64,000 nt of DNA from Candidatus Izemoplasmatales bacterium. Its GTDB lineage: Bacteria; Bacillota_I; Bacilli_A; Izemoplasmatales; Hujiaoplasmataceae. The notes under the pieces are model-generated. The model worked only from the letters and a program-made list of their open reading frames with translations. It searched no databases and was not told the origin of the DNA. Below, one piece after another: positions 15,107 through 23,820 of the stretch. The DNA is taken from assembly GCA_041649275.1 (NCBI GenBank), contig JBAZNL010000002.1, positions 128,690 to 192,689 on the forward strand. The letters are read 5' to 3'. The position numbers and the translations under genes were made by a program. Each line of letters begins with the position of its first letter. The stretch's first letter is position 1.

Positions 15107-16078
15107 ATGGTCAAGTTCGGTGTTCTCGGTGCCGGCAAGATCGCGCACCGTTTCTGTCAGGCGATGAACGGCATCGGCGAGACGCTTTACGCGGTCGCAT
15201 CGCGCGACCTCGAGCGCGCGGCGCGATTCGTCGCGAACTACGGCTTCCAGAAGGCCTACGGCACGTACGAGGAACTCATCGCCGACCCCGAGGTCCGCTG
15301 CGTCTATGTGGCGACGCCGCACGGTTTGCATTTCGACCACGTCCGCATGTGCCTCGAAGCCGGCAAGCACGTCCTCTGCGAGAAGGCGTTCACGCTGAAC
15401 GCCGGTCAGGCGCAGGAGCTCGTTTCCCTCGCCCGATCCAGGGGGCTCTTCCTGATGGAAGCCATGTGGACCCGCTTCCTGCCGGCGATCCAGGAAGTGA
15501 AGAAGCTCGTCGACCAGGGCGAGATCGGCGAAGTGATCGAGATCGACGCCGATTTCTGCTTCGAAAGCGGCGCGGGCGCCGAGGACCGGCTCTTCGATCC
15601 CGCGCTCGGCGGCGGCGCCCTCCTCGACGTGGGAATCTATCCGATCACGCTCGCCAACCTCTTCCTCGGCGTCCCCGACAGCTTCGACGCGGAGGTCACG
15701 ATGGGACCGACCGGCGTCGACGTCGCCGAGAAGATCACCTATTTCTATCCGCACGCGACCGCCGTTCTGAACGCCTCGATCGTCTCCGACCTCGGTCGCG
15801 AAGCCTACATCTACGGCACGAAGGGGTACGTGCACCTGCCCTCCTTCTGGTCGACGGAAGTGGCCACGGTGTACAACAAGGACCACAAGATCGTCCGCGA
15901 GATCGCCGTCAAGCACCTCGTCAACGGCCTCGAATACGAGATCTTCGAAGCGATCCGCTGCATCCGCCGGAAGGACGTCGAAAGCCCCGTCTGCCCGCAC
16001 GAGGCGACCCTCGAGATCCTTCGTCAGACGGATGCGATCCGGGCTTCGTGGAATTTCCGCTATCCCGGCGAACGCTAG
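15107..16078 (+). CDS. Gfo/Idh/MocA family NAD(P)-dependent oxidoreductase
   Basis: 323 aa, RBS GGGTGAT 3 nt before ATG. N-terminal Rossmann fold with the nucleotide-binding GAGKIAHRF (residues 8-16), then the family's Lys motif as CEKAFTLN (EKP variant, Pro replaced by Ala), and a C-terminal beta-sheet substrate domain (LFDPALGGGALLDVGIYPI). The family oxidises or reduces sugars, inositols and related polyols or dihydrodiols. The specific substrate cannot be inferred. It is monocistronic, with its own promoter at 15061, and is followed by the rplU promoter. EKA in place of EKP is seen in dimeric dihydrodiol dehydrogenase-like members, so that subgroup is plausible. Confidence 0.85.
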   Translation: MVKFGVLGAGKIAHRFCQAMNGIGETLYAVASRDLERAARFVANYGFQKAYGTYEELIADPEVRCVYVATPHGLHFDHVRMCLEAGKHVLCEKAFTLNAGQAQELVSLARSRGLFLMEAMWTRFLPAIQEVKKLVDQGEIGEVIEIDADFCFESGAGAEDRLFDPALGGGALLDVGIYPITLANLFLGVPDSFDAEVTMGPTGVDVAEKITYFYPHATAVLNASIVSDLGREAYIYGTKGYVHLPSFWSTEVATVYNKDHKIVREIAVKHLVNGLEYEIFEAIRCIRRKDVESPVCPHEATLEILRQTDAIRASWNFRYPGER

Positions 16079-16088
16079 ACGATTTTCC

Positions 16089-16117
16089 TTGACTCGCCCG
16101 GGTCGTTTTAGTATAAT
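16089..16117 (+). promoter_or_regulatory. Promoter of the rplU-rpmA operon
   Basis: TTGACT (16089-16094), 17-bp spacer, TATAAT (16112-16117): a near-consensus sigma-A promoter 96 nt upstream of rplU. Confidence 0.8.
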
Positions 16118-16123
16118 ATCACC

Positions 16124-16205
16124 GTATGTCAAATGCATACCGCTCGGAAATGGTTGAACACGCTTCGGCGTGACCATCACGGCGCGTCTTACCAATTTGA
16201 GGAGG
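16124..16205 (+). promoter_or_regulatory. Leader RNA of the rplU operon (L21-leader-like)
   Basis: The untranslated leader between the promoter and the RBS contains a strong hairpin TGGT-tgaa-CACGC-TTCG-GCGTG-ACCA (16151-16176). Bacillota rplU transcripts often carry a conserved L21 leader thought to bind L21 for autoregulation; position and structure fit, but I could not compare it with the covariance model. Confidence 0.45.
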
Positions 16206-16212
16206 TGCAGGA

Positions 16213-16521
16213 ATGTACGCAGTCATCGAAACCGGTGGAAAGCAAGTGCGCGTGGAAGTCGGACAGGAAATCTGGGTTGAAAAACTCGAGGCGGAAGTCG
16301 ATTCCGTCTATACGTTCGACAAGGTGCTGCTCGTCGGCGGCGACAAGATCAAGATCGGCAAGCCCTATGTCAAGGGCGCCGCGGTCAAGGCCGTCGTCAA
16401 CAAGCAGGGCAAGGGCCCGAAAGTCGTCATTTTCAAATACGAGCCCAAGAAACACTACCACAAGAAGAACGGCCATCGTCAACCGTATACCAAGCTGACG
16501 ATTTCCGAAATCACCCTGTAA
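16213..16521 (+). CDS. rplU: 50S ribosomal protein L21
   Basis: 102 aa, a normal length. RBS GAGGAGGTGCAG 4 nt before ATG. The N-terminus [20 protein letters not shown] and the late [20 protein letters not shown] with QPYTKLTI are textbook L21. L21 binds 23S rRNA domain II near L20 in the large subunit. It is followed 32 nt later by rpmA. In most Bacillota a small cysteine protease gene (prp/ysxB) stands between rplU and rpmA; it is absent here. Confidence 0.98.
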   Translation: MYAVIETGGKQVRVEVGQEIWVEKLEAEVDSVYTFDKVLLVGGDKIKIGKPYVKGAAVKAVVNKQGKGPKVVIFKYEPKKHYHKKNGHRQPYTKLTISEITL

Positions 16522-16553
16522 CGCGCAGCAACATCACACTGGAGGTGTAACCA

Positions 16554-16841
16554 ATGATCTTGAATCTGAACATATCGGAATTCATGGCTTCCAAAAAGGG
16601 AGTCAGCTCGACCAAGAACGGTCGCGATTCCGCCGGCAGACGGCTCGGGGCGAAGCTCTCCGACGGCCAGTTCTGCACCGCGGGATCGATCATCTACCGT
16701 CAAAGGGGTTCGAAGATCCATCCCGGCACGAACGTCGGCATGGGCAAGGACGACACGCTGTTCGCGATGGTCGACGGCATCGTCAAGTTCGAACGTCTCG
16801 GCAAGGACCGCAAGCAGGCGTCCGTCTATCCGCAGGAATGA
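16554..16841 (+). CDS. rpmA: 50S ribosomal protein L27
   Basis: 95 aa with RBS TGGAGGTGTAACCA before ATG 16554. From [20 protein letters not shown] onwards it is ordinary L27, whose N-terminus reaches the peptidyl transferase centre. Bacillota L27 usually carries a short N-terminal extension (consensus around LNLQFF) cut off by the protease Prp. Here the extension reads [11 protein letters not shown], so the cleavage motif is degenerate, and no prp gene lies beside it. A second start at the internal Met (16584), giving MASKKG, would make a mature-length protein, but it has only a weak RBS. Last gene of the operon; a terminator follows 2 nt after the stop. Confidence 0.97.
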   Translation: MILNLNISEFMASKKGVSSTKNGRDSAGRRLGAKLSDGQFCTAGSIIYRQRGSKIHPGTNVGMGKDDTLFAMVDGIVKFERLGKDRKQASVYPQE

Positions 16842-16843
16842 CC

Positions 16844-16872
16844 GGCAGGGGAACGATCCCCTGCCTTTTTTT
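16844..16872 (+). terminator. Terminator of rplU-rpmA
   Basis: Stem GGCAGGGG / CCCCTGCC (16844-16851 with 16858-16865) with a 6-nt loop and seven T's. Confidence 0.9.
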
Positions 16873-16884
16873 CGCGTTCCGTAG

Positions 16885-16890
16885 TATAAT
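16885..16890 (+). promoter_or_regulatory. -10 box before the 171-aa membrane protein
   Basis: TATAAT at 16885-16890, 24 nt upstream of the TTG start. No clear -35 is visible because the preceding terminator occupies that place. Confidence 0.5.
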
Positions 16891-16914
16891 GGTTCGCGAA
16901 GGGAGGCGATCGCC

Positions 16915-17430
16915 TTGTTCACGCGCCTGTACCTCTGGATCCGGGCACTGCCGGAATGGCTTTCCGCCGCCCGGAAGAAGAACCCCTGGCTGTTCGCCGA
17001 GTGGTGGATCGCGCCGACGCTCCCGATCCTCGTCATCGCGAACTTCCTCTCGTTTCGCGACGACGTCGCCTTTCTGATCCTGCTGGTCGCGCTTCCCGCC
17101 CTTTGGGCGCTCGCCTCGCCGTTTCTGGAGGTCCGCGCCGCCCGCGAAGGCATTCCGTTCGGCGACCGCGCGATGCGCGTCCTTCCCCTCGTCTCGGCGC
17201 TCTTCGCCGATGTCCTCGGAACGCTGGCGATCGTCTACGGCCGCGGCGCCTTCGGCGGGGGGGCCTCCGTCGAGTTCTACCTGCTCTTCCTCGCGACGGT
17301 GCTCCGGATCGGACTGATCGCCGTCCGCGCGATCCGTCCGTACCGCGGGAAGGCGGTCGTCGACGTCTTCGTCCGGCTGCTCTCGCTCTCCTTCTCGTTC
17401 ATCCTCTACGCCCTCGCAATCACCGCCTGA
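16915..17430 (+). CDS. Predicted polytopic membrane protein, unknown
   Basis: 171 aa, TTG start with a strong RBS (GGGAGG, 8 nt spacing). After an amphipathic N-terminus (FTRLYLWIRALPEWLSAARK) there are about four membrane segments (roughly residues 38-55, 58-75, 98-118, 122-140 and a last one at 150-170). No charged catalytic motif is evident and I recognise no family. It is monocistronic between its own -10 box and a terminator, next to rpmA. A structural or transport-related role cannot be told apart. Confidence 0.7.
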   Translation: MFTRLYLWIRALPEWLSAARKKNPWLFAEWWIAPTLPILVIANFLSFRDDVAFLILLVALPALWALASPFLEVRAAREGIPFGDRAMRVLPLVSALFADVLGTLAIVYGRGAFGGGASVEFYLLFLATVLRIGLIAVRAIRPYRGKAVVDVFVRLLSLSFSFILYALAITA

Positions 17431-17462
17431 AGCCGTTCCCGCCATCGTCGGGGGCGGCTTTT
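17431..17462 (+). terminator. Terminator after the 171-aa gene
   Basis: Stem AGCCGTTCCCG / CGGGGGCGGCT (17431-17441 with 17449-17459, two G-T pairs), then TTTT. The stem starts right at the stop codon. Confidence 0.75.
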
Positions 17463-17470
17463 GATTCGTC

Positions 17471-17499
17471 TTGCCAATCCGCGCCGCGTGCGGTATAAT
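17471..17499 (+). promoter_or_regulatory. Promoter of the glycoside phosphorylase gene
   Basis: TTGCCA (17471-17476), 17-bp spacer, TATAAT (17494-17499), 44 nt upstream of the ATG. Confidence 0.7.
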
Positions 17500-17543
17500 A
17501 CAATTGTGTAATAGGTTACATATGACAGGACGGTGCCATCCCC

Positions 17544-20500
17544 ATGGAGAAGAGCTATCGCTTCGAACGCAACAGCTTCATCATCGACGACTACGACCGT
17601 CGGAAGACCTTCGCGAGCTTCCTGCCCGGTCTCGCCGGCAAGCGCGGCATTCCGCTCTGGGCCTTCTACGTGAACCGCGGGCAGGGGATCTGCTCGTTCG
17701 GCCTCCGCGACAAGAACGGCCAGATGCTCGAATTCCATCCCGGCAACCTGGCCTACCTGTACACCTCGAAGATCGGCTTCCGCACCTTCGTCAAGGTCGA
17801 CGGGACCGTGCACGAGATCTTCAAGCCCGAGGACGAGAAGCCGAAGCGGCGGATGGAGATCCAGCCGGCGTCGTTTACGATCGTCGAGGAGAACCGACGG
17901 CTCGGCCTCGCCGTCCGCGTCACCTATTTCGGCCTGCCCGAGGACCCGCTCGCGGCCCTCGTCCGGATGGTCTCGATCACGAACACGACGAATGTCGCGA
18001 CTTCGGTCGAGGTCCTCGACGGCATCTCCCAGATTCTCCCCGCCGGCATCGACCACGGCGGCTACAAGGCGATGTCCAACCTCCTCCGCAGCTGGATGGA
18101 CGTCGACTGCCTCGACGAGGGGTTCGCCTTCTACAGGCTTCGCTCCGCGACCGGCGACACCTCCGAGACGGCGCTCGTCAAGGACGGCAACTTCTATCTC
18201 TCGTTCCTCGACGGCGAACCGGTCACGCCGTTCGCCGACATGGATCTCGTCTACGGATACGACACGGCGATGAACCATCCGGCGCATTTCGCGAAGCACA
18301 CGATGCTCGAACTCAAGAATTCCTTCCAAGCGACCGCGAACAAGGTCCCCTGCGGCTTCACCGGCTTCGCGACGACGATCCGGCCGGGCGAGACGGTCAC
18401 GGTCGACACCCTCGTCGGCTACACCCACGACGTCCAGGCCGTCGCCGCCAAGCGGCTCGACCTCGCACGGCGCGGCCACGCCTGGTTCGAGGAAAAGAGG
18501 CGCGCCGCGGCGACGGTCGTCGACGCCCTCCTCGAGGACGTGACGACGAAGACGGCCTATCCGGTCTTCGACGAGATGATCCGCCAGAACTACCTCGACA
18601 ACCTCCTCCGCGGCGGATATCCGATGACGATCGACGCCGGCGACCGGAAGTTCGTCTACTACCTCTACAGCCGCAAGCACGGCGACCTCGAGCGCGACTA
18701 CAACTTCTTCTCGATCGCGCCGGAATTCTACTCCCAGGGCAACGGCAATTTCCGCGACGTCTGCCAGAACCGGCGCAACGACGTGTTCTTCCATCCGGAG
18801 ACCGGCGACTACTCGATCAAGGTGTTCGCCTCGCTCGTCCAGGCCGACGGCTACAACCCGCTCGGGATCAACGGCGCGACCTTCGCGATCGACGACAAGT
18901 CCGTCATCCCGGATCTTGCGGCGCGCTGTTTCGGCGACGGGGCGGCGGCGATGGTCCCGCTCCTATCCGGCAAGTTCACCCCCGGCTCGATCGTGAACGG
19001 CATGGAACAGAAGGGGATCGCGACGCCGCTGTCCGACGACGCCCTCTTCGCCGCGATCTTCGCCCATGCCCGCCAGGACGTCGAGGCGTCGTGGAACGAG
19101 GGTTACTGGACCGACCACTGGACCTACATCCTCGACCTCGTCGAGCGCTACCTCGAGATCTTCCCCGACCGGCGCGAGACGCTCCTCTTCGGTGACCGCT
19201 CCTACACGACCTTCGACAGTCCCGTCTCGGTCCGACCGCGCGCGGAGAAGACCTGCGTCGACAAGGACGGTCACGTCCGCCAGTACGGCTCCCTCCGCCA
19301 CCCCGACGGCGAGAAGATCCGGCGTCTCGGCCTCGCCGAGCACGGCACCAACTGGTTCAAGGCCGAAGGCGGGACGTTCTCGACCTGCCTCTACGCGAAA
19401 CTCCTGATGCTGGCGGCGATCAAGTTCGCCACCCTCGACCCCGAAGGCCTCGGCGTCGAGATGGAGGCCAACCGCCCCGGCTGGAACGACGCGATGAACG
19501 GCCTCCCCGGCATCTTCGGATCCGGCATGAGCGAGACCGTCGAGCTGTTGCGCCTGGCCCGCTTCCTGAAGGCCGCCCCCGCCGGCAAGGTCGTCCTGCC
19601 GGTCGAGTTTCTCGCCTTCGCGAAACGCCTCGAGGCGGTCGAAACCGCCCCCGGCTTCGCCCGCTGGGACGAGGTCTCGACCCTGCGCGAGGAATACCGC
19701 GAGCGCATCCGCTTCGGATCGGCGCGGACGGAAGAGGTCGACGCGGCCGCCTTCGCGGGCCTCGTCGGTCGCGTCGTCGCCGGCTGCGAGGGCGCGATCG
19801 AACGCGCGATCGCGATCGGCGAGGGCATCATCCCGACCTATTTCTACTACGAGGCGACCGCCCACGAGCCGGTCGTCGACGGTGCCGGAAAACCCGTCGT
19901 CGGTTCCTACGGACTGCCCCTGACGCGGGTGACCGCGTTTGAAAGACACCGCCTCCCGGACTTCCTCGAGGCGCCGGCACGCTGGCTCAAGACGACCAGG
20001 GACAAGGACGCGGCCGCCGCGATGGCGGTCAGGATCAAGTCCACCGACCTCTACGACGAGGCCCTCGGAACGTACCGCACCTCCTCCGACCTCGACGCCT
20101 GCGGTCACGAGATCGGCCGCATCCGCGCCTTCACGAAGGGCTGGCTCGAACGCGAGTCCAACTTCCTCCACATGACCTACAAGTATCTCCTCGGAATCCT
20201 CAAGGCGGGACTCTACGAACGCTTCTTCGCCGAAGCGGAGAAGAACCTCGTCTGCTTCATGGATCCCGAGACCTACGGCCGACCGACCACCGAGAACTCC
20301 TCGTTCGTCGCCACCTCGAACAATCCGAACCCGGCCGTCCGCGGCCAGGGATTCGTCTCCCGCCTCTCCGGATCGACCGCCGAGATGCTTTCGATCTGGT
20401 CGATCGCGATGCACGGCAAGGAGCTGTTCAAGGCCGAGAACGGGCGGCTCACGCTCGCGCTTCGGCCGCTCGTCCCGTCCGGATACTTCCGCGAGGGACG

Positions 20501-20702
20501 GATCGAGGCCCGTTTCATCGGCCAGAACGTCGTCTACCTGAATCCCGCCGGCAAGGACGGCTGGAAGACCGAGCCGGTGCGCTACGAGCTGCGCCGCGAC
20601 GGCATCGCCGTGAAGACGATCGTCGGCCGCCGCCTCGAGGGCGAGGACGCCCTCCAGGTCCGCGACGGCGCGTACGACGAGATCGTCGTCACGCTCTCCT
20701 GA
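17544..20702 (+). CDS. GH94/GH161-type glycoside phosphorylase
   Basis: 1052 aa, no signal peptide, so cytoplasmic. The N-terminal half is a beta-sandwich with AFYVNRGQGICSFGLRDKNG, a pattern I associate with the large (about 1100-aa) cellobiose-phosphorylase-like proteins, including GH161 beta-1,3-glucan phosphorylases. The central (alpha/alpha)6 barrel holds GWNDAMNGLPG; the Asp (D649) matches the general acid of the GH94 WND motif. ATSNNPNPAVRGQGFVSRLSG and the C-terminal jelly-roll complete the fold. Such enzymes cleave beta-glucosides with phosphate to give a sugar 1-phosphate, saving ATP. GH161 fits the length better than GH94, but substrate is uncertain. It is a single-gene unit with promoter and terminator. 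Confidence 0.7.
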   Translation: MEKSYRFERNSFIIDDYDRRKTFASFLPGLAGKRGIPLWAFYVNRGQGICSFGLRDKNGQMLEFHPGNLAYLYTSKIGFRTFVKVDGTVHEIFKPEDEKPKRRMEIQPASFTIVEENRRLGLAVRVTYFGLPEDPLAALVRMVSITNTTNVATSVEVLDGISQILPAGIDHGGYKAMSNLLRSWMDVDCLDEGFAFYRLRSATGDTSETALVKDGNFYLSFLDGEPVTPFADMDLVYGYDTAMNHPAHFAKHTMLELKNSFQATANKVPCGFTGFATTIRPGETVTVDTLVGYTHDVQAVAAKRLDLARRGHAWFEEKRRAAATVVDALLEDVTTKTAYPVFDEMIRQNYLDNLLRGGYPMTIDAGDRKFVYYLYSRKHGDLERDYNFFSIAPEFYSQGNGNFRDVCQNRRNDVFFHPETGDYSIKVFASLVQADGYNPLGINGATFAIDDKSVIPDLAARCFGDGAAAMVPLLSGKFTPGSIVNGMEQKGIATPLSDDALFAAIFAHARQDVEASWNEGYWTDHWTYILDLVERYLEIFPDRRETLLFGDRSYTTFDSPVSVRPRAEKTCVDKDGHVRQYGSLRHPDGEKIRRLGLAEHGTNWFKAEGGTFSTCLYAKLLMLAAIKFATLDPEGLGVEMEANRPGWNDAMNGLPGIFGSGMSETVELLRLARFLKAAPAGKVVLPVEFLAFAKRLEAVETAPGFARWDEVSTLREEYRERIRFGSARTEEVDAAAFAGLVGRVVAGCEGAIERAIAIGEGIIPTYFYYEATAHEPVVDGAGKPVVGSYGLPLTRVTAFERHRLPDFLEAPARWLKTTRDKDAAAAMAVRIKSTDLYDEALGTYRTSSDLDACGHEIGRIRAFTKGWLERESNFLHMTYKYLLGILKAGLYERFFAEAEKNLVCFMDPETYGRPTTENSSFVATSNNPNPAVRGQGFVSRLSGSTAEMLSIWSIAMHGKELFKAENGRLTLALRPLVPSGYFREGRIEARFIGQNVVYLNPAGKDGWKTEPVRYELRRDGIAVKTIVGRRLEGEDALQVRDGAYDEIVVTLS

Positions 20703-20711
20703 ACCACCGCC

Positions 20712-20740
20712 GAAGGGACGCCCCGCGCGTCCCTTCTTCA
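20712..20740 (+). terminator. Terminator after the phosphorylase gene
   Basis: Stem GAAGGGACG / CGTCCCTTC (20712-20720 with 20728-20736) followed by a weak TTCATTC tail. Confidence 0.6.
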
Positions 20741-20753
20741 TTCCCGAATCGCC

Positions 20754-20782
20754 TTGTGCATCGGGGTCCGTCAGTGTATAAT
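20754..20782 (+). promoter_or_regulatory. Promoter of galK
   Basis: TTGTGC (20754-20759), 17-bp spacer, TATAAT (20777-20782), 21 nt upstream of ATG 20804. Its position rules out the longer upstream start. Confidence 0.7.
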
Positions 20783-20803
20783 CTTCACGAAGGGGTGACC
20801 ACC

Positions 20804-21967
20804 ATGATCCATGACATCCGCGCGCTCTTCGACCTCCAGTTCGGTCCGTCCGACGACGTCCTCGTCTACTTTTCGCCCGGCCGGGTCAACCTGATCGGCG
20901 AACACATCGACTATAACGGCGGCTTCGTCCTCCCGACGGCGCTGTCGCTCGGCAACGAAGGAGCGTTCCGCCTGCGGGACGACCGCACGATCCGCCTCTA
21001 TTCCGAGAACTTCGCGGGCGCCGGGATCGTCGCGACGACCCTCGACCACCTCGCCTACCGCCGCGAGGACTCCTGGGCGAACTACGCCAAGGGCGTCGTA
21101 CGCGAAATGGCCATGCGCGGCGGGACGATCGACCGCGGCTTCGACGCCGCCGTCCACGGCGACCTGCCGCAGGCGAGCGGACTCTCTTCGTCGGCCTCGA
21201 TCGAGCTGCTCTTCGCCTGCTTTCTGAACGACGCCTTCGGGCTCGGATACACCCGTCCCGACCTCGCCGTCCTCTGCAGGAAGGTCGAAAACGAGTACAT
21301 CGGCGTCCACTGCGGGATCATGGACCAGTTCGTGATCGCGAACGGCAGGAAGGACTGCGCTCTGCTCCTCGACTGCGCGACGCTCGCGTACACCCCCGTT
21401 CCGCTCGCGCTCGGCGAATGTTCGATCGTGATCGTGAACTCGAAGGTGAAGCGCGGCCTCGTCGACTCGAAGTACAACGAGCGGCGGCGCGAATGCGACC
21501 GGGCGCTTTCGATTCTGAAGGAAAGCGTCGCCGTCGACCATCTCTGCGACCTCGACGAGAAGACCTTCCGGAAACACGCTTCCGCCCTCGGGGACGGCGT
21601 CCTCTACCGCCGCGCGAAGCACGCCGTGACCGAGAACGCCCGCACCAGGGGCGCCCTCGAACAGCTGCGACGCGGCGACGTCGCCGGCTTCGGCCGGGCG
21701 ATGGACGCCTCGCACGCCTCGCTCAGGGACGACTACGAGGTCTCGATCCCCGAACTCGACCTGCTCGTCGATCTCGCCGGGAAGAACGGCGCCCTCGGCG
21801 CCCGCATGACCGGCGCCGGCTTCGGCGGCTGCACCGTGAACATCGTCCCGAAGGGCGCGATTCCGGCGTTCTCCGACGAAGTCGCGGAAGGCTACTACAA
21901 GGCTTACGGCCTGATGGCCGAAATTTACGTCGCGGAGCCGTCCGACGGCGTCCGCCGGATCGGGTGA
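20804..21967 (+). CDS. galK: Galactokinase
   Basis: 387 aa from ATG 20804 (RBS AAGGGGTGA). Galactokinase phosphorylates alpha-galactose at C1 with ATP, the first committed step of the Leloir pathway. GHMP-kinase marks are all present: the galactokinase signature GRVNLIGEHIDYNGG (about residues 26-40), the ATP-binding loop LPQASGLSSSAS (about residues 121-132), and the C-terminal MTGAGFGGCTVNIV. Length is normal for GalK. galT and galE are not in the window. Galactose side chains of galactomannan would supply its substrate, which fits the mannan locus downstream, but that link is inferred. It is followed 4 nt later by an envelope protein gene. Confidence 0.95.
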   Translation: MIHDIRALFDLQFGPSDDVLVYFSPGRVNLIGEHIDYNGGFVLPTALSLGNEGAFRLRDDRTIRLYSENFAGAGIVATTLDHLAYRREDSWANYAKGVVREMAMRGGTIDRGFDAAVHGDLPQASGLSSSASIELLFACFLNDAFGLGYTRPDLAVLCRKVENEYIGVHCGIMDQFVIANGRKDCALLLDCATLAYTPVPLALGECSIVIVNSKVKRGLVDSKYNERRRECDRALSILKESVAVDHLCDLDEKTFRKHASALGDGVLYRRAKHAVTENARTRGALEQLRRGDVAGFGRAMDASHASLRDDYEVSIPELDLLVDLAGKNGALGARMTGAGFGGCTVNIVPKGAIPAFSDEVAEGYYKAYGLMAEIYVAEPSDGVRRIG

Positions 21968-21971
21968 CGCG

Positions 21972-23270
21972 ATGAACAAGACCACCCTCGTGATGATCCG
22001 CAACCTCCTGATCGCCGTCGTCCTCGCACTCCTCCTCGGTCTCATCGTCCTGTTCGCGGTCAGCTTCTTCCAGGTGAACGCCGAACGCTTCTCGATCCTG
22101 CCGATCGTCGCCTTCGCCCACGGCTGGGAGAAGTTCTGGGTCTGGATCTACCTCGCCGCGGACGCCGGCTACCTGCTCGTCCTCGGACTCTTGTTCCTCG
22201 AACTGTCGCTGTTCCTCGTCCGGCTGATCGGGACGCTGATCGTCCGCGGCGTGGCCGCGGTCCGCGGCAACGACCCGGCGCCGCTGGTCGCCGCGGTCCG
22301 GAAGCTCTCGCTCGCGACCCCGATCCGCGCCCTCGGGATCAACACCCCGACCAAGTCGATCGTCGCCTACGTCGCCCTGATCGTCGTCGTCCTCGGCTCC
22401 GGCTGGGTGGCGAAGAAGGTCCTCGAGGGGAACGATTCGCTCGTCTACCGTTCGATCGTCGTCGAAAACCTCGAAAGCGACGAGCTCGTCGTCGACGTGA
22501 CGGACGACATCGCGAACGGCGACGCCTACGACGTCGTCGTGACCGCCGGCGTCGGCAACGTCCACCTCTACGCCGTCTCCGACACCACCGAGATCAAGGT
22601 CTATTTCCTCTACGACACCGCCGCGCAGAAGGACACGCTCGTCTGGTCCGTCGACCCCGCGTCGAACCGGATCGACGTCGCCTTCGCGCATGGCGAAACG
22701 GGTTACGTCCGCTACGCCGACCCGCTTCCGGGCGCGGTCGAGATCTACGTCCCGAAGACGCTTCCGATCGCCGACGTGACGGTGAACCTCGCCGCCTACG
22801 GCAACCTCACGATCGAGTACCTCGGCTTCGAATCGCTTTCCGCCGACGTCGCCGCAGGCCGGATCGGCCTGACCGCGGCCGACGTGTCGGTCGGCGACGT
22901 CACGCTCGTCTCCCGCGGCGGCGAGATCGCCGTCAAGGCCGACGGCTGCGACTCGCTTTCGCTTACCCTTTCGGACGGAGCGCAGGCGACCGTCACCGCG
23001 GGGACGGTCCAGGGAACCCTGCAGGCCGACCTTCAGGCGGGAACGAGCCTGCTCGCGTATTCGACCGCGGCGGCGCGCCTCGACGTCGAGGGCGCGGGTG
23101 CCGACGTCGAACTGCGCGAACTGTACGCGCCGATCGTCGCGATCCGTCTTTCCGGGGGCTCGCTTCTCTATTCCAACGGCGACAAGGACTACGTCCATGC
23201 GGACTGGTCCCTCGAGACCGACGGCACGGACGTCAGCCTCAGGGGGGTTCCCGATGATCAGAACGGGTAA
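21972..23270 (+). CDS. Membrane protein with extracytoplasmic DUF4097-like beta domain
   Basis: 432 aa. The N-terminal part has three membrane segments (about residues 8-30, 37-75) and, after a cytoplasmic stretch, a fourth (about 118-138). The remaining 290 residues form repeating short beta strands (VTVNLAAYGNLTIEYLGF, DVSVGDVTLVSRGGEIAVKA), the right-handed beta-helix-like pattern of DUF4097/adhesin-type domains found in envelope-stress proteins of Gram-positives. Function unknown. It starts 4 nt after galK and overlaps the acetyltransferase gene by 17 nt, so it is co-transcribed with both; a functional link to galactose is not evident. Confidence 0.65.
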   Translation: MNKTTLVMIRNLLIAVVLALLLGLIVLFAVSFFQVNAERFSILPIVAFAHGWEKFWVWIYLAADAGYLLVLGLLFLELSLFLVRLIGTLIVRGVAAVRGNDPAPLVAAVRKLSLATPIRALGINTPTKSIVAYVALIVVVLGSGWVAKKVLEGNDSLVYRSIVVENLESDELVVDVTDDIANGDAYDVVVTAGVGNVHLYAVSDTTEIKVYFLYDTAAQKDTLVWSVDPASNRIDVAFAHGETGYVRYADPLPGAVEIYVPKTLPIADVTVNLAAYGNLTIEYLGFESLSADVAAGRIGLTAADVSVGDVTLVSRGGEIAVKADGCDSLSLTLSDGAQATVTAGTVQGTLQADLQAGTSLLAYSTAAARLDVEGAGADVELRELYAPIVAIRLSGGSLLYSNGDKDYVHADWSLETDGTDVSLRGVPDDQNG

Positions 23271-23736
23271 GGCCGAAGACGCCGTCATCCTGAACGACAT
23301 CGCCCGGCGCGTCGCCGACGAGCTCCACGCCAGCGGCGTCGACCAGTGGAGCGCCGTCTATCCCGGAATCCGCGAATTCACCGCGGACGCCGCGAAGGGT
23401 GCGCTCTTCGTCGCCGAGGAGGAGGGCCGGATCGTCGGCTCGATCTCGATCCTTCCCGAGAACGATCCCGCCTACGCGGCCGTCCGCTGGGAAGGCCGGA
23501 ACGCGCTCGTGCTCCATCGCGTGATGGTCGATCCGGACGCCCGCCGGCACGGGATCGGGGCGGCGCTCTTCACCTTCGCGATCGCGAAGGCGATGCGCGA
23601 GGGGGCGGATGCGGTCAAGGTCGACACGCATCCGGACAATGCGCGGATGAAGCGGATGATCCTCCGGTTCGGCTTCGTCCACCGCGGCCATCTGCCGCTG
23701 ATCTACCGGGAAGGATACGAACGCGTCCTGCGCTGA
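23254..23736 (+). CDS. GNAT family N-acetyltransferase
   Basis: 160 aa from ATG 23254 (GGGGGG RBS); a far upstream in-frame start would lie inside the previous gene. GNAT enzymes transfer acyl groups from CoA. Motif A is clear as VLHRVMVDPDARRHGIGAAL (about residues 87-106), preceded by strand FVAEEEGRIVGSISI and followed by the C-terminal KVDTHPDNARMKRMILRFGF. It belongs to the broad acetyltransferase_1 group; the substrate (small molecule or protein) is unknown. The start overlaps the upstream membrane protein by 17 nt. A terminator follows. Confidence 0.85.
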   Translation: MIRTGKAEDAVILNDIARRVADELHASGVDQWSAVYPGIREFTADAAKGALFVAEEEGRIVGSISILPENDPAYAAVRWEGRNALVLHRVMVDPDARRHGIGAALFTFAIAKAMREGADAVKVDTHPDNARMKRMILRFGFVHRGHLPLIYREGYERVLR

Positions 23737-23740
23737 TCGA

Positions 23741-23764
23741 AAGTCGGGTTTCGGCCCGACTTTT
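23741..23764 (+). terminator. Terminator after the acetyltransferase gene
   Basis: Stem AAGTCGGG / CCCGACTT (23741-23748 with 23755-23762) and a short T tail. Confidence 0.75.
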
Positions 23765-23766
23765 GC

Positions 23767-23795
23767 TTGGGCGGGACGGGACGATATGGTATAAT
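23767..23795 (+). promoter_or_regulatory. Promoter of obg
   Basis: TTGGGC (23767-23772), 17-bp spacer, TATAAT (23790-23795), 25 nt before the chosen start. Confidence 0.6.
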
Positions 23796-23820
23796 TGGAA
23801 CGGATGGGATGTGGTTCGGA

